From contig NZ_LMSG01000001.1 in NCBI RefSeq assembly GCF_001428335.1, forward strand, positions 884,987-948,986: a DNA stretch of 64,000 nucleotides, in the 5' to 3' direction. A program made the translations under genes and the position numbers. Numbering within the stretch: position 1 is the first letter of the stretch; the number at the start of each line of letters is the position of its first letter. Below the pieces are notes generated by a model. The model searched no databases. It was not told where the DNA came from and saw only the letters and a program-made list of their open reading frames with translations. Shown one piece after another: positions 43,189 to 52,891 of the stretch. This stretch comes from Arthrobacter sp. Soil762. Lineage in GTDB: Bacteria; Actinomycetota; Actinomycetes; Actinomycetales; Micrococcaceae.

Positions 43189-44337
43189 ATGGAAACCATC
43201 CTGGATACTGTTGTGATCGGCGGCGGAGCAATGGGCTCTGCGGCCGCCTGGGCGTTGGCCCGCCGTGGCCGCCAGGTCACGCTGCTGGAACAGTTCGGCC
43301 CCGGCCACCACAACGGGGCATCGCACGGCAGCACCCGCAACCTGAACCCGGGCTACCACCGGCCGGAGTACGTGGCGATGCTGGCCGAGGGGCTGGCGCT
43401 GTGGGAGGAGCTTGAGCAGGACAGCGGAGAGCTGCTGCTCACGCGCACGGGGATCGTCAACCATGGCCCGGATCCGCGGCTAGCGCTGGTGCAGGCGGCG
43501 CTCATCGAGGCAGGCCTCCGGGCGGAGTTCCTGAAGCCGGAGGAGGCCTCCGAGCGGTGGCGCGGCATCCGCTTCGGCCAGCAGGTCCTTTACATGCCCG
43601 ACGGCGGCCAGCTGAATCCCGAGGCGGCGCTCCCCGTCTTCCAGCGGCTGGCCGCAGCCCGCGGCGCCGAGATCCGGCACCACACCCAGGTGGTGGGGCT
43701 GAAAATCATGGACGACGGCGTCCGGCTCACTTTGGCGGACCGAAGCCCTGGCGCCTCGTGGCGGACAGAGGTGGTCACTGCCGCGCAGGCCGTGGTGACG
43801 GCCGGCGGCTGGACGGAGAAGCTGCTGTCCGGCGCGGCCGGAAGCGGGAAGCTCAGGATTCCCCGGCTCACGGTCACCCAGGAGCAGCCGGCACACTTCC
43901 GCATTGCCGACCAAGGAGCGGTGTGGCCCGGCTTTAACCACACGCCGGGACCTGGACCGGCCTACCAGGACTGGTATTCGCCCGTCTATGGGATGCACAC
44001 GCCGGGCGAAGGCATCAAGGCCGGCTGGCATGGCGTCGGCCCCGTGGTGGATCCGGACCGGCGGTCCTTCGTCCCCGAACCGGTGCAGCTCTCGGCCCTG
44101 CAGGACTACGCCCGGACCTGGCTGCCCGGCGTGGACGCCGAGTCATTCGAGGCCATCAGCTGCACGTACACCACCACGCCGGATGAGGACTTCATTCTCG
44201 ACAGGGTCGGTCCGGTGGTCATCGGCGCCGGCTTCTCCGGGCACGGCTTTAAGTTCACTCCCGTGGTGGGGCGGATCCTCGCGGACCTGGCCACCGGGAC
44301 CCGGCCCGCCCCGCAGATCTTCTCCGCGTCGCGCTGA
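43189..44337 (+). CDS. solA: N-methyl-L-tryptophan oxidase / monomeric sarcosine oxidase
   Basis: A 382-residue flavoenzyme of the MSOX/MTOX family. VVIGGGAMGSAAAWALARRG is the FAD Rossmann motif, HGSTRNLNPGYHRPEYV the early substrate side, and ISCTYTTTPDEDFILDRVG carries the cysteine (C325) expected to bind FAD covalently. It oxidises N-methyl amino acids to the amino acid, formaldehyde and peroxide. MTOX and sarcosine oxidase cannot be separated by eye. Short gap from the AEC carrier suggests cotranscription. Confidence 0.85.
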   Translation: METILDTVVIGGGAMGSAAAWALARRGRQVTLLEQFGPGHHNGASHGSTRNLNPGYHRPEYVAMLAEGLALWEELEQDSGELLLTRTGIVNHGPDPRLALVQAALIEAGLRAEFLKPEEASERWRGIRFGQQVLYMPDGGQLNPEAALPVFQRLAAARGAEIRHHTQVVGLKIMDDGVRLTLADRSPGASWRTEVVTAAQAVVTAGGWTEKLLSGAAGSGKLRIPRLTVTQEQPAHFRIADQGAVWPGFNHTPGPGPAYQDWYSPVYGMHTPGEGIKAGWHGVGPVVDPDRRSFVPEPVQLSALQDYARTWLPGVDAESFEAISCTYTTTPDEDFILDRVGPVVIGAGFSGHGFKFTPVVGRILADLATGTRPAPQIFSASR

Positions 44338-44410
44338 CGCCGCGGCGCAAAGCGCGAACGAACAGTTGGGCCCCTCCCGGCCGGGCCTCGTGAGACTAAC
44401 GCCTTCGCTG

Positions 44411-44752
44411 CTACCCGCGCCGCCGCTGCCATTGCACCGCGTGCCAGAAAAGCAGGCAAAAGACGAAGGCAAGTCCAATGAGAATCGTGTGGGGCGCAAA
44501 AGTCATCATGAGGAACGAAATGGCGGCCGGCCCGCTGATGGGGCCCGGATTGAAAGCCCCGTTCGACAGAACCCAGATGCCGCCACCGACCAGCATGGCG
44601 GCCAGCAGCCACAACACGGCGATGAAAGGATTGATGGGCAAGTGAGGGCCTTCACGGGACGGCTCCTGCGCAGCCGCTGGCGCGCCGCCCTCAGGATTCC
44701 CCTCCTGGTCCACTTCCCGAAAGCTGATTCCGCTTGCTGATGGCTGCTTCAT
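44411..44752 (-). CDS. Hypothetical membrane protein
   Basis: A ~113-residue protein with a polar N-terminal half and two hydrophobic segments (PFIAVLWLLAAMLVGGGIWV and APHTILIGLAFVFCLLFWHA). I do not recognise the family. ATG at 44752 is chosen; another ATG at 44776 adds eight residues. It follows no operon: solA converges on it and the GH15-fusion gene lies beyond its start on the same strand. Confidence 0.55.
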   Translation of the reverse strand: MKQPSASGISFREVDQEGNPEGGAPAAAQEPSREGPHLPINPFIAVLWLLAAMLVGGGIWVLSNGAFNPGPISGPAAISFLMMTFAPHTILIGLAFVFCLLFWHAVQWQRRRG

Positions 44753-44811
44753 GTTTCCCCCAAAGACCTGCAGCACGTCGTGCTGCTGTGTGCTGCCAAC
44801 CCTATCGTCAC

Positions 44812-47466
44812 TTAGGAGACATGCCTTAGGTCCTTTTTTGCCTCCGGCTTGTGCCGGTCCAGGATCCGGGCGCAGCGGATGAATCCCAGGTGTGAGTAGG
44901 CCTGCGGGTGGTTCCCCAGGTGCGTCTCCGTACTGGGATCGTATTCTTCGGGCAGCAGGCCGGTGGGGCCGAAGAGGTTCACCAGCTGGTCGAACAGGTC
45001 CCAGGCCTCCTCGATCCTGCCCACCGCAACGTAGGCCTCAATCAGCCAGGTGGTGCAGATGTGGAAGCCGCCCTCCAAACCCGGCAGTCCGTCGTCGTAC
45101 CTGTACCGGAACACGGTGGGACCCACCCGCAGTTCCCGTTCCACGGCGGTGACAGTGTCCAGGAACCGCTGGTCGGTGACATCCAGCAGGCCGGAGAGCC
45201 CGATGTGCAGGACGGCTGCATCCAGGTCGGGGCTGTCGTAGGCCACCGTGTAGGACGCGGCCGAGTCATCCCAGCCTTCGTGCAGCACTTCCTCCCTGAT
45301 GGTCCGGGCGGTGGGTTCCCACGACGGGTCCGGCGCCCTGCCGTGCCGGGCGGCGGTGCGGAGTGCGCGGTCCAGGGTCACCCAGCACATCACCTTGGTG
45401 TAGACGTGGTGCCGCGGTGGGCGCCGGGCTTCCCAGATGCCGTGGTCCGGCTCGTGCCACCGGGCCAGGACGGCGGCCGCCATCTGCACCAGCAGGTCCC
45501 AGTGCTCATCCTCGAGGGCACGGTTCCGTGAGCTGACGCTGTGGATCAGTTCTGCCACCGGCCCGAAGACATCCAGCTGGACCTGGTGGTCCGCGGCGTT
45601 GCCGATCCGGACCGGCCGGGAACCCGCATACCCGGGCAGGCTGTCGATAACGGCTTCCGTGGACAGCGGAGCCCCCGTCACCGAGTACAGCGGATGCAGC
45701 CATTCCGGGCCCGGCGCATGCTCAAGGATCCGGCCCAGCCAGCTCAGGAACCCGGCCGCCTCCGCCGTCGAACCCAGGTCCACCAGCGCGTTCACCGTCA
45801 TGGACCCGTCCCGCAGCCAGCAATAGCGGTAATCCCAGTTCCGTGTGCCGCCGATTCCCTCGGGCAGGGACGTGGTGGGCGCGGCCAGCACGGCACCCGT
45901 GGGCTCGTGCACGAGGGCCCGGAGAACCAGCGCTGAGCGGCGGACCAGCGATGGTTTGACCGAGGGCAGCTCCAGTTCCTGCACCCAGCGTCGGGAATGG
46001 AGCGCCACCCCCGCCCGCCGGTCGGCTTCCCCGCCGGGGTGCGCCTGCGCAGGTTCGGTGTCACCGCAGCGCAGGTTGAGGACCACCGGGCCGCCCTGGA
46101 GGTTGACCGAAGCGGTGGCGGTGGCGTGGAGGCCGTCCGAGGTGATGGCGAAACTGACGCCCGGGGCAAACAGGAAGATGGGATCGGAGGTTCCCACCAC
46201 GTGGAGTTCGTCGCCGCGGGCTTCCATGCTGAACGGCGCATTGGCGTAGTCCGGGCGGGGCGCGAAGACGATCCTGGCGCCGCCGGTGCCGGAGAGTACC
46301 CGGACCAGGCTGGTGATCCCTTCCGGGGCCGGCTCCAGGTAGTCCGTGACGGTCACGTCCGCCCAGCGCGTCTCCACGATCATGGTGCTGTCCACGTAGC
46401 GCTGGCCCAGAACCTGCGAGGCCTTGACCGGCTCAACGGTGAAGTGACCGGCCGCGTCCCCGCCCAGGATGTGGGCGAACAGCGACCCTGAATCCGGGAG
46501 CGGGTGGCTCATCCAGCAGACCTTGGCATCCGGCGTGACCAAAGCGGTGGAGGATCCGTTGCCGATCATCGTGTGGCGTTCCAGCCCTACGGCGTCCTCG
46601 CCGAAAAGCCAGGCCCGCCGCAGCTCGAACAGGAGGGCAAGGACCCGGGCGAAGGATTCCGGGTCCCGCAGCCGGTGCGAAGCCCGGGTCTCCCCCTGCC
46701 CCACGCGCAGCCCCAGGTCCGGGCCGCGGAGCGTGGCGATGGCCAGTTCGTCGCTGTGGGCGTCCCCGGCGTACAGCGCAGCACTCGCGCCCAGCCGGGA
46801 CCGGAGATTTTCCAGGGCGTCCGCCTTGGCGGGTTCGATTACCGAGAGGTCCAGTACCGAACCGTCCACGATGAAGAACAGCCCATGGGCCTTGGCGATC
46901 TCCCGGGCCGTTTCCGTCACCACCTGCACCACCGCAGGCGAGGCCGGCCGGGTGTGCACGGACACGGCCACCGGTTTCCGCTCGATCCAGATGCCCTCCT
47001 GGAAACCCACGGCCTCAGTCAGTGCGGTGCCTACCTTGTGGAGGGTGGCTTCGGTGGCGAGGTCCTGGACGTGGGCGAAGGCCATGTCCGACTCCGCCCC
47101 GTGCGATCCGATAAGGTGCACCTCCGCGGGCAGCCGTGACACTGCGGCGAGGTCACGCAGCGAGCGCCCTGAGATGACGGCGGCATGGGTGTTGGGCAGG
47201 GCGGCCAGGGCGCGGAGCGCGATCGCAGCGCTCCCCAAGGGAAGGGTCTCGGTGGAGATTCCCTCCGCATCGCACAATGTTCCGCCGTAGTTGCAGGCCA
47301 CCAGCAGCCCGGGGACGCGGGCCAGGACCTTCAGTTCTGCCAGGAGGGTGGGCGTGAAACCTTCGTCCGCCAGGTCCGACTGGATGAAGGTCCGCAGCAT
47401 GCCCAGCGGCAGCGACCTGGTCAGCAGGGCGGAATCCGCCACACTCTGGTTCAACGGCGTAGCCAT
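44812..47466 (-). CDS. Trehalose-phosphatase-like (degenerate HAD) fused to GH15 glucoamylase/trehalase
   Basis: An 884-residue two-part protein. Residues ~45-285 follow trehalose-6-phosphate phosphatase order, but HAD motif I, normally DxDGT, reads NYGGTL (59-64): both catalytic aspartates are gone. Motif II (VISGRS, S99), lysine (about K214) and motif IV (YAGDAHSDE, ~232-240) remain. From ~290 it is a GH15 hydrolase with GTRNWDYRYCWLRDGS (540-555) and, near 850, EEYDPSTETHLGNHPQAYSH. Such GH15 proteins act on trehalose or maltodextrins. The HAD part is probably inactive and perhaps regulatory. Confidence 0.85.
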   Translation of the reverse strand: MATPLNQSVADSALLTRSLPLGMLRTFIQSDLADEGFTPTLLAELKVLARVPGLLVACNYGGTLCDAEGISTETLPLGSAAIALRALAALPNTHAAVISGRSLRDLAAVSRLPAEVHLIGSHGAESDMAFAHVQDLATEATLHKVGTALTEAVGFQEGIWIERKPVAVSVHTRPASPAVVQVVTETAREIAKAHGLFFIVDGSVLDLSVIEPAKADALENLRSRLGASAALYAGDAHSDELAIATLRGPDLGLRVGQGETRASHRLRDPESFARVLALLFELRRAWLFGEDAVGLERHTMIGNGSSTALVTPDAKVCWMSHPLPDSGSLFAHILGGDAAGHFTVEPVKASQVLGQRYVDSTMIVETRWADVTVTDYLEPAPEGITSLVRVLSGTGGARIVFAPRPDYANAPFSMEARGDELHVVGTSDPIFLFAPGVSFAITSDGLHATATASVNLQGGPVVLNLRCGDTEPAQAHPGGEADRRAGVALHSRRWVQELELPSVKPSLVRRSALVLRALVHEPTGAVLAAPTTSLPEGIGGTRNWDYRYCWLRDGSMTVNALVDLGSTAEAAGFLSWLGRILEHAPGPEWLHPLYSVTGAPLSTEAVIDSLPGYAGSRPVRIGNAADHQVQLDVFGPVAELIHSVSSRNRALEDEHWDLLVQMAAAVLARWHEPDHGIWEARRPPRHHVYTKVMCWVTLDRALRTAARHGRAPDPSWEPTARTIREEVLHEGWDDSAASYTVAYDSPDLDAAVLHIGLSGLLDVTDQRFLDTVTAVERELRVGPTVFRYRYDDGLPGLEGGFHICTTWLIEAYVAVGRIEEAWDLFDQLVNLFGPTGLLPEEYDPSTETHLGNHPQAYSHLGFIRCARILDRHKPEAKKDLRHVS

Positions 47467-47620
47467 GCGTGCACTCCTTCAGCAGAGCCTGGCCCGGAAA
47501 GGCCGGAGGGGCCGCACACCATCTTTCCGTCTGGCGGTTTCGCCTGAATGTCCCCGCTATTGCCACCTTGTAAAGTCCGACGGCGGGTCCGCCCTCCGCC
47601 GCTGGCCTCACGTCACGCCG

Positions 47621-47721
47621 TGTCACGCAGGGCAGGCTTTAACGCCCGACGACGGCGCCCCGCCGCGCGAATCCGCGGCAGGGCGCCGTCGTGCTTTCCA
47701 AAAGGGTGCCGTGCGTGACGC
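47621..47721. repeat. ~100-bp palindromic element, copy A
   Basis: Outer arms GTCACGCA (47622-47629) and TGCGTGAC (47712-47719); inner stem ACGACGGCGCCC (47649-47660) against its exact complement at 47681-47692, with a CCGCG/CGCGG loop stem. GCTTT and CCAAAAGGGTGC flank the inner stem. It shares this plan with 55453-55550. The rest of the 47467-47779 gap has the GH15-fusion promoter region on one side and nothing else visible. Confidence 0.8.
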
Positions 47722-47779
47722 TGGTCCGCCGGCGGTGAGCCTCAGCCGGCGGTCAGCGTCCCGCAGTCAGCCCGAAGCC

Positions 47780-49888
47780 TCAGCCGGCCGTCAGAGTTAC
47801 TAGGGTGAAGCCGCCCGGGGCCACGGTGACGCGCCCGGACGTGCTGCCGGCGTTGTCCGTGGAGCCCTTCACCGGCTGGCCGGCGGAGTCGTACTGGCGC
47901 TGGACCAGCACAAACCCTGCCGGCACGCTCACCTGCTGCACGGTAACGGCTGTCGCCGCGCTGACGTACAGCGTGGTGTCGCCGCCGGAGCCGGAGACCC
48001 GCACCGTGGAGATCAGCGGCTGGACCAGGAGTGCGTCCAGTGCCGCCTGGCCGTCGGTGCTGGCGGTGACGGAGGTCAGGCCAGCTCCCAGGGCCCGCCG
48101 GAGGGTGAACGGGATGAGGATGCCGGGTGCGTCGGTGATGCCCTGCGCGCCTGCCCCGCCGTTGGACGTGGTGCCCAGCAGGCCCTTGGCCGATGTCCAG
48201 GTGGTGGTGCCCGAGGGCGCGATCCCCTGATTCACGATGGGGAATATGTTGCTGGGCTGGTCTGCTGCGGGCAACGGGATGGAAAGACTGCCACCAGCGC
48301 CCAGGTCAACATATGCCCCGCCGGAGATATTCGCTTCGCCGGTCCAGGACGACGGCGGCCGTACCACGGTGCCGTTGCCCGTGATGGTGCCGGCCTCGGC
48401 TTCAACGACGTTGAGTCCGTTGGTCCCTTCCGTCACGCTGATTCCCAACGCCTTGGCCCGGAGTTCCGGGTCGGCGTCGAGGGCCAGCATGGTGAGCAGT
48501 GCGTGGATGGTGGATTCGGCGCCGGAGTTGGGGTTGATCCGGCCGTCCGTTTCGATCCCGTCGATGGCCGTGCCGGTGGCGGGGTTGTACGCGGGGGCGC
48601 CGTTGGGGTTGGCGCCGAAGAACCAGCCGGCAGCAATGGCGGCCACGTCCAGGAGGCCCGGAGCGTCCGCGGCTTCCGCCGTCGCCACCAGGCTTTGGAC
48701 GCGGGAGTCCACGCCGTACGCGATCTGAGCCTCGCCGGGAGCGGGGCTCCAGGCGTTGTCCGGTCCGCCCGCTGCGAGCAGCTGCGGGGTGAACTGGGCG
48801 GTGTCCTTCACGGCTGCCGTCAACATTTCGGGCCGGTCCAGGACGGTGGACGCGGTGGCCACAGCGGCCGGAGCCATGCCGCCCCACGCGTGCCAGAGGC
48901 TCTGGGACTTGTTCCACGGCATGATCGCGCCGAACGGCCATTGCGTGGCCGAGCCGGAAGACATCGCGGCCACGCCCTCGCTCAGCTGGGACAGCGCGGT
49001 GGTGGCCATGGCGTCGGACGGAACGGTCTCCACATAGGCGGCCAGGCCCAGCACGGCCTCGGCGGAGGCATCCGCGCCGCCGGCGATGAGCCAGGCCGGA
49101 ACCTGGACGCCGTCGGCGGTGTCGAACGTGCCGTACTTGGCGAGGGACTGGCGGTTCAGGGCACCCAGGGAAAGGTGCAGCCTGTCCTGCAGGAACGCGG
49201 CAAACTCCGGATCGGACTCTGCAAACCCGGCGAAGCCTTCGCCGAGGGCCCAGACCGTGCGGGCCAGCCAGTAGGATTCCGCGGAGTCGGAGGGGTCGGG
49301 CAGCTCCACGGGAATGGCGCTGGGGTTCAGGCTGCCGTCCGCCTGCTGCCAGAGGACGACGTTGCCGGCGTTCGGGCCGTCCACTGTCTGCAGGTAGGTC
49401 AGCGCACGAAGGTTCTGGAAGGCGTGCTCCTTGCTCGCCGGGTCCCCTGTCTGCTTCCAGTGCCGCAGGTACACCACGGCGGTGCGGGCAATATCGTCCG
49501 CATTGTAGGCGCCCTGGGTCCAGTCGCCGGTGGCCGGGTCGAGGTTCCCGCCGCCCACACGGTCATAACTGCCGTCGTCGTTCCTGTCGGCGTAGGTCCA
49601 CGGCGCTTCAGCGTCGGGGTCCTGCTCCAGCTGGTAGGTGGTGTGCCCGGCCACCGGAGCCAGCGGAACCGTGTCCAGCAGGAAGTCCAGGTGGTCCAGG
49701 TTGGTCAGGCTCCCGCCGTCGGCCAGTGCAGGCGCCAGGACGGGTGCCGCCGGTGCAGTGTGCGCACTGACGGACGACGGCGGCGCGGCAGGGGCCGCCG
49801 TGACGGCACCGGCCTGCAGCGAAACAGCCAGCAGGGAGACGGCCACGGCCGCCACCACCGGCCGCGTGGCCTTCGGTGAAGCCGTCAC
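47780..49888 (-). CDS. Exported glycoside-hydrolase-like protein, family unassigned
   Basis: A ~702-residue exported protein. After the GTG start comes a signal peptide (RPVVAAVAVSLLAVSLQAGA). Residues ~65-440 are alpha-helical with glycosidase features: LEQDPDAEAPWTYADRNDDG, then AESYWLARTVWALGEGFAGF, ATQWPFGAIMPWNKSQSLWH, and GAPAYNPATG followed by GRINPNSGAESTIHALLTML, which recalls GH9-like (alpha/alpha)6 barrels. The last ~200 residues start VVEAEAGTITGNG, like CBM6/35 modules. I cannot place the family. It starts 2 bp after the GH130 stop in a LacI-controlled sugar operon. Confidence 0.65.
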   Translation of the reverse strand: MTASPKATRPVVAAVAVSLLAVSLQAGAVTAAPAAPPSSVSAHTAPAAPVLAPALADGGSLTNLDHLDFLLDTVPLAPVAGHTTYQLEQDPDAEAPWTYADRNDDGSYDRVGGGNLDPATGDWTQGAYNADDIARTAVVYLRHWKQTGDPASKEHAFQNLRALTYLQTVDGPNAGNVVLWQQADGSLNPSAIPVELPDPSDSAESYWLARTVWALGEGFAGFAESDPEFAAFLQDRLHLSLGALNRQSLAKYGTFDTADGVQVPAWLIAGGADASAEAVLGLAAYVETVPSDAMATTALSQLSEGVAAMSSGSATQWPFGAIMPWNKSQSLWHAWGGMAPAAVATASTVLDRPEMLTAAVKDTAQFTPQLLAAGGPDNAWSPAPGEAQIAYGVDSRVQSLVATAEAADAPGLLDVAAIAAGWFFGANPNGAPAYNPATGTAIDGIETDGRINPNSGAESTIHALLTMLALDADPELRAKALGISVTEGTNGLNVVEAEAGTITGNGTVVRPPSSWTGEANISGGAYVDLGAGGSLSIPLPAADQPSNIFPIVNQGIAPSGTTTWTSAKGLLGTTSNGGAGAQGITDAPGILIPFTLRRALGAGLTSVTASTDGQAALDALLVQPLISTVRVSGSGGDTTLYVSAATAVTVQQVSVPAGFVLVQRQYDSAGQPVKGSTDNAGSTSGRVTVAPGGFTLVTLTAG

Positions 49889-49890
49889 CG

Positions 49891-50976
49891 TCAGACCCTG
49901 TCCAGTTTGGCCACACCGATTTTGGAGTCCGCCATCCCGTAAAACACAAACAGCTGGTCGCCGATTTTTTCGATCGCGGTGGGGAACACCACGTTCGGCA
50001 CGATCCCGGAGATCTCGTCCTCGGTTTCCGGCGCCAACAACGGCTTGTCGCTGCGGGCGATGACCTTGGACGGGTCCTCCGCGGACAGGATCATGGCCGC
50101 GGCGGTGTAGTTGACGTTCTGCTGCTGCTCGAAGGCGGAGGCGGCCATCTTGCCGGCCACGCCGTGGTGGATCAGGAGCCAGCCTTCGTCCACGCGGATG
50201 GGGGGCGGGCCGCCACCGATCTTCAGGTCCTCGAAGGGGAACTCGCTGAGGGCCACCAGTCGGTGCTTGCCCATGTGGACCAGGTTGCGCAGGTCGCGTT
50301 CGACGTCGGCAACGGCCACGTAGGAGATCCAGATGCCGGGGCGGTTGTCCGTGACGCCGGCGGGCAGGTGCTCGCCTTCGCCGGGACGGATCCAGCCCAG
50401 GTCCCACATGGGGCGGTGCAGCATCGCGTAGGAGGGCACGCCGTCGGGATCGTTCACCGGCTCCGGGAAGAACACCGCATCCTTGTTCGGGAACAGGTTC
50501 AGGTCCATGGAGAGATCCGCCTGGTACTCGAAGAAGCACGGGCCAAGGCGCTCCCAGCTCCGGAGGTCCTCGGAGTGGGCGAAGGCGAGGCGGGGGCCCA
50601 GCGGGCCGTAGGCCACGTAGGTCATGAGGTGCTTGCCGAGGGCGGGCACCCAGGTGGTGCGCGGATCCTCGGTGCCGGCGTTGTTCATGCCGCGTTCCCA
50701 GCCCTCGTCCGGAGCCAGGACCACGCCCTCACGTTCCACGCCGGTGGGCACGCCGTCGTCGTTGATGACCACCTTGGCGAGGCCCACGCGGGACACGTTA
50801 CCGGTGGCCACAAGCCGCGGCAGCAGGTACAGCTCGCCGTCCGGGCCGCGGCCGCTGGCGGGGTTGAGGACGCCCTCGGCCTCGAAGTCGTTGCCGGGCT
50901 CGGGGGTCATGATAACGCCCGCGCGGGTGAGGGTGAACGGGACAGTGGGCAGTGCTGGAGTCTGGGGGGAGGTCAT
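49891..50976 (-). CDS. GH130 beta-mannoside phosphorylase
   Basis: A 361-residue five-bladed propeller of family GH130. EGVLNPASGRGPDGELYLL, MNNAGTEDPRTTWVP (with the catalytic Asp), NLFPNKDAVFFPE and IWISYVAVADVERD, then GGPPPIRVDEGWLLIHHGV and GIVPNVVFPTAIEK are typical. The family cleaves beta-mannosidic links with phosphate, giving mannose 1-phosphate. Linkage preference (1,2, 1,3 or 1,4) is not readable. It follows the permease gene by 3 bp in the sugar operon. Confidence 0.88.
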   Translation of the reverse strand: MTSPQTPALPTVPFTLTRAGVIMTPEPGNDFEAEGVLNPASGRGPDGELYLLPRLVATGNVSRVGLAKVVINDDGVPTGVEREGVVLAPDEGWERGMNNAGTEDPRTTWVPALGKHLMTYVAYGPLGPRLAFAHSEDLRSWERLGPCFFEYQADLSMDLNLFPNKDAVFFPEPVNDPDGVPSYAMLHRPMWDLGWIRPGEGEHLPAGVTDNRPGIWISYVAVADVERDLRNLVHMGKHRLVALSEFPFEDLKIGGGPPPIRVDEGWLLIHHGVAGKMAASAFEQQQNVNYTAAAMILSAEDPSKVIARSDKPLLAPETEDEISGIVPNVVFPTAIEKIGDQLFVFYGMADSKIGVAKLDRV

Positions 50977-50979
50977 TGA

Positions 50980-51912
50980 TTAGCCCTTTACGCTGGAACC
51001 GATATTGGTGGAAATGAACTGGCGCTGGAAGAAAATGAACAGCGCGACGGCGGGGGCCGCCAGGACGCAGGCACCGGCAAGGATGGCACCGAACGGGTTG
51101 CCGGCCTGGCCGGCGATGTTGGAGATGAAGTTGGCCAGTGAAACGGCCAACGGCTGCAGGGACTGCTCCTTGGTGACCAGGAACGGCCACAGGAACTCGT
51201 TCCACGGGCCGATGAAGGTCAGCAGCACGGCTGTGACGATCGCTGGCCGGACCAGCGGGATGGCGATCTGCCACAGGATCCGCAGTTCTGAGGCGCCGTC
51301 GATCCTTGCAGCCTCGAACAGGGTCGAGGGCAGCTGGAGGAAGTACTGGCGGAACACGAACACGGCAGTGGAGTTGATGGCGAACGGCAGGATCATGCCC
51401 AGGAAGCTGTCCGCCAGGCCGTAATCGCGCACGATCATGACGTAGAGCGGGATGAGCAGCAGCTGGAACGGGATCATCTGCACCAGCAGCATCATGCCGA
51501 ACACCACGCCGCGGCCACGGAACTTCATCTGCGCCAGGGCATAACCCACCAGCAGCCCGAAAATCACCGTGAAGAAGATGACCCCGCCGGTGAAGATGCC
51601 GGAGTTGAGCAGGCCGCGGAACAGGTTGATGGACTCGTTGATCTGCACATAGTTCGCGCCGGTGATGTTGGCCGGGTTGGGAAACGCGCCGAATATCGAG
51701 GTGTCCGGGGCAGTCTGCAGCGACCCGATGAGCATGTAATAGAAAGGGAAGAGGAACACAAAGGCGCCCACACCCAGCAGGATGAAGCTGCCCACGCCCA
51801 GGTTGCGGCGCTTTTCGACGCCGGAGCCGGGACGCAGGACCGGTTCCGCTGGTTCCGGGAGCCGGCTGGCGTCGTCGTCGTTCTTGGCGTTTTGTGCGTT
51901 GGTGACGGACAT
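50980..51912 (-). CDS. Carbohydrate ABC transporter permease (MalG-like)
   Basis: A 310-residue inner-membrane permease with six helices. SFILLGVGAFVFLFPFYYML begins the transmembrane part, and EAARIDGASELRILWQIAIP is the EAA loop that contacts the ATPase. The N-terminal ~35 residues are charged. No ATPase gene is in the operon; a shared MsiK-type ATPase is expected, as is usual for actinobacterial sugar importers. Starts 1 bp from the previous gene's stop. Confidence 0.9.
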   Translation of the reverse strand: MSVTNAQNAKNDDDASRLPEPAEPVLRPGSGVEKRRNLGVGSFILLGVGAFVFLFPFYYMLIGSLQTAPDTSIFGAFPNPANITGANYVQINESINLFRGLLNSGIFTGGVIFFTVIFGLLVGYALAQMKFRGRGVVFGMMLLVQMIPFQLLLIPLYVMIVRDYGLADSFLGMILPFAINSTAVFVFRQYFLQLPSTLFEAARIDGASELRILWQIAIPLVRPAIVTAVLLTFIGPWNEFLWPFLVTKEQSLQPLAVSLANFISNIAGQAGNPFGAILAGACVLAAPAVALFIFFQRQFISTNIGSSVKG

Positions 51913-51913
51913 G

Positions 51914-52879
51914 TCAGTCCTCCTTCCCGCCCACGAGGCGTTTCTGGATCAGGGCGATCAGCAGGACGCCGATCACCAGCACCACGCCCAGTGCGGCCGC
52001 GACGTCGGGGTTACCCTGCAGGAGGCCACGCTGGTACATGATGAACACCGGGGAGGCCGAGGCCCCGTCCGGGCCGCCGCCGCCGGTCAGCAGGTACGGC
52101 TCGGTGAAGAGGTTCGCGCCGGTGATGGTGGCCAGCAGCGTGACCAGGACGCTGGCAGGCCGGACGCCCGGAACAGTGATGTTCCAGAACTGGGCCCACT
52201 TGTTGGCGCCGTCCACGGACGCTGATTCGTACAGTTCATCGGGAATGTTCTGCAGCGCCGCGAGGTAGAGCAGGATGAAGAATCCCAGCTGCTTCCACGT
52301 CACGTACAGGGCCACGGTGGGCATGGCCAGCCACGAATTCACCAGCCAGGACGGGGCCGGCGCCAGCGGCCCCAGCAGCGTGTTCAGCAGCCCGTTTTGT
52401 TGGAAGAGGAACAGCCAGACCCCGACGACGGCGACGCTCGCCGTCACGTACGGGACGTAGTAGCTGAGGCGGAAGAACGTCTTGAGCCGGGTCACGCGGT
52501 TCAGCGCGTTGGCCAGCAGCAGGGACAGGGCCACCGTTAACGGGACGTTAATGATCATGAAAACGCCGATGTTCAGGAATGAGCGCTGGACTGCGGGGTC
52601 GGACAGGACGGTGATGTAGTTTTCGAACCCTACAAACGGCCGGTCCACCTTGACCCGCGGTGCCGTGAAGAAGAAATCGTGGAAGGAGATGTAGACGGCG
52701 TAGCCGAGCGGGAACGCCAGGACAGCCAGCACGTAGATGACGTAGGGGGCGCTGAACAGCAGGCCCAGCGGCTGGGGGCCCAGGAAGTTCTTACGCTTCC
52801 TGGGCACCAGCCGCCGGTCCGCCGGTCCACCAGCCGGTTTCCCCGTGACGGGGTTCCCACTAGAGGAGCGGAGTGACAT
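51914..52879 (-). CDS. Carbohydrate ABC transporter permease (MalF-like)
   Basis: A 321-residue permease with six helices. FLGPQPLGLLFSAPYVIYVL starts the membrane part; YESASVDGANKWAQFWNITV is the EAA loop. It pairs with the MalG-like subunit downstream and the lipoprotein upstream to import an oligosaccharide, likely mannose-containing given GH130 in the operon. Confidence 0.9.
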   Translation of the reverse strand: MSLRSSSGNPVTGKPAGGPADRRLVPRKRKNFLGPQPLGLLFSAPYVIYVLAVLAFPLGYAVYISFHDFFFTAPRVKVDRPFVGFENYITVLSDPAVQRSFLNIGVFMIINVPLTVALSLLLANALNRVTRLKTFFRLSYYVPYVTASVAVVGVWLFLFQQNGLLNTLLGPLAPAPSWLVNSWLAMPTVALYVTWKQLGFFILLYLAALQNIPDELYESASVDGANKWAQFWNITVPGVRPASVLVTLLATITGANLFTEPYLLTGGGGPDGASASPVFIMYQRGLLQGNPDVAAALGVVLVIGVLLIALIQKRLVGGKED

Positions 52880-52891
52880 TGGGGGTCACCG

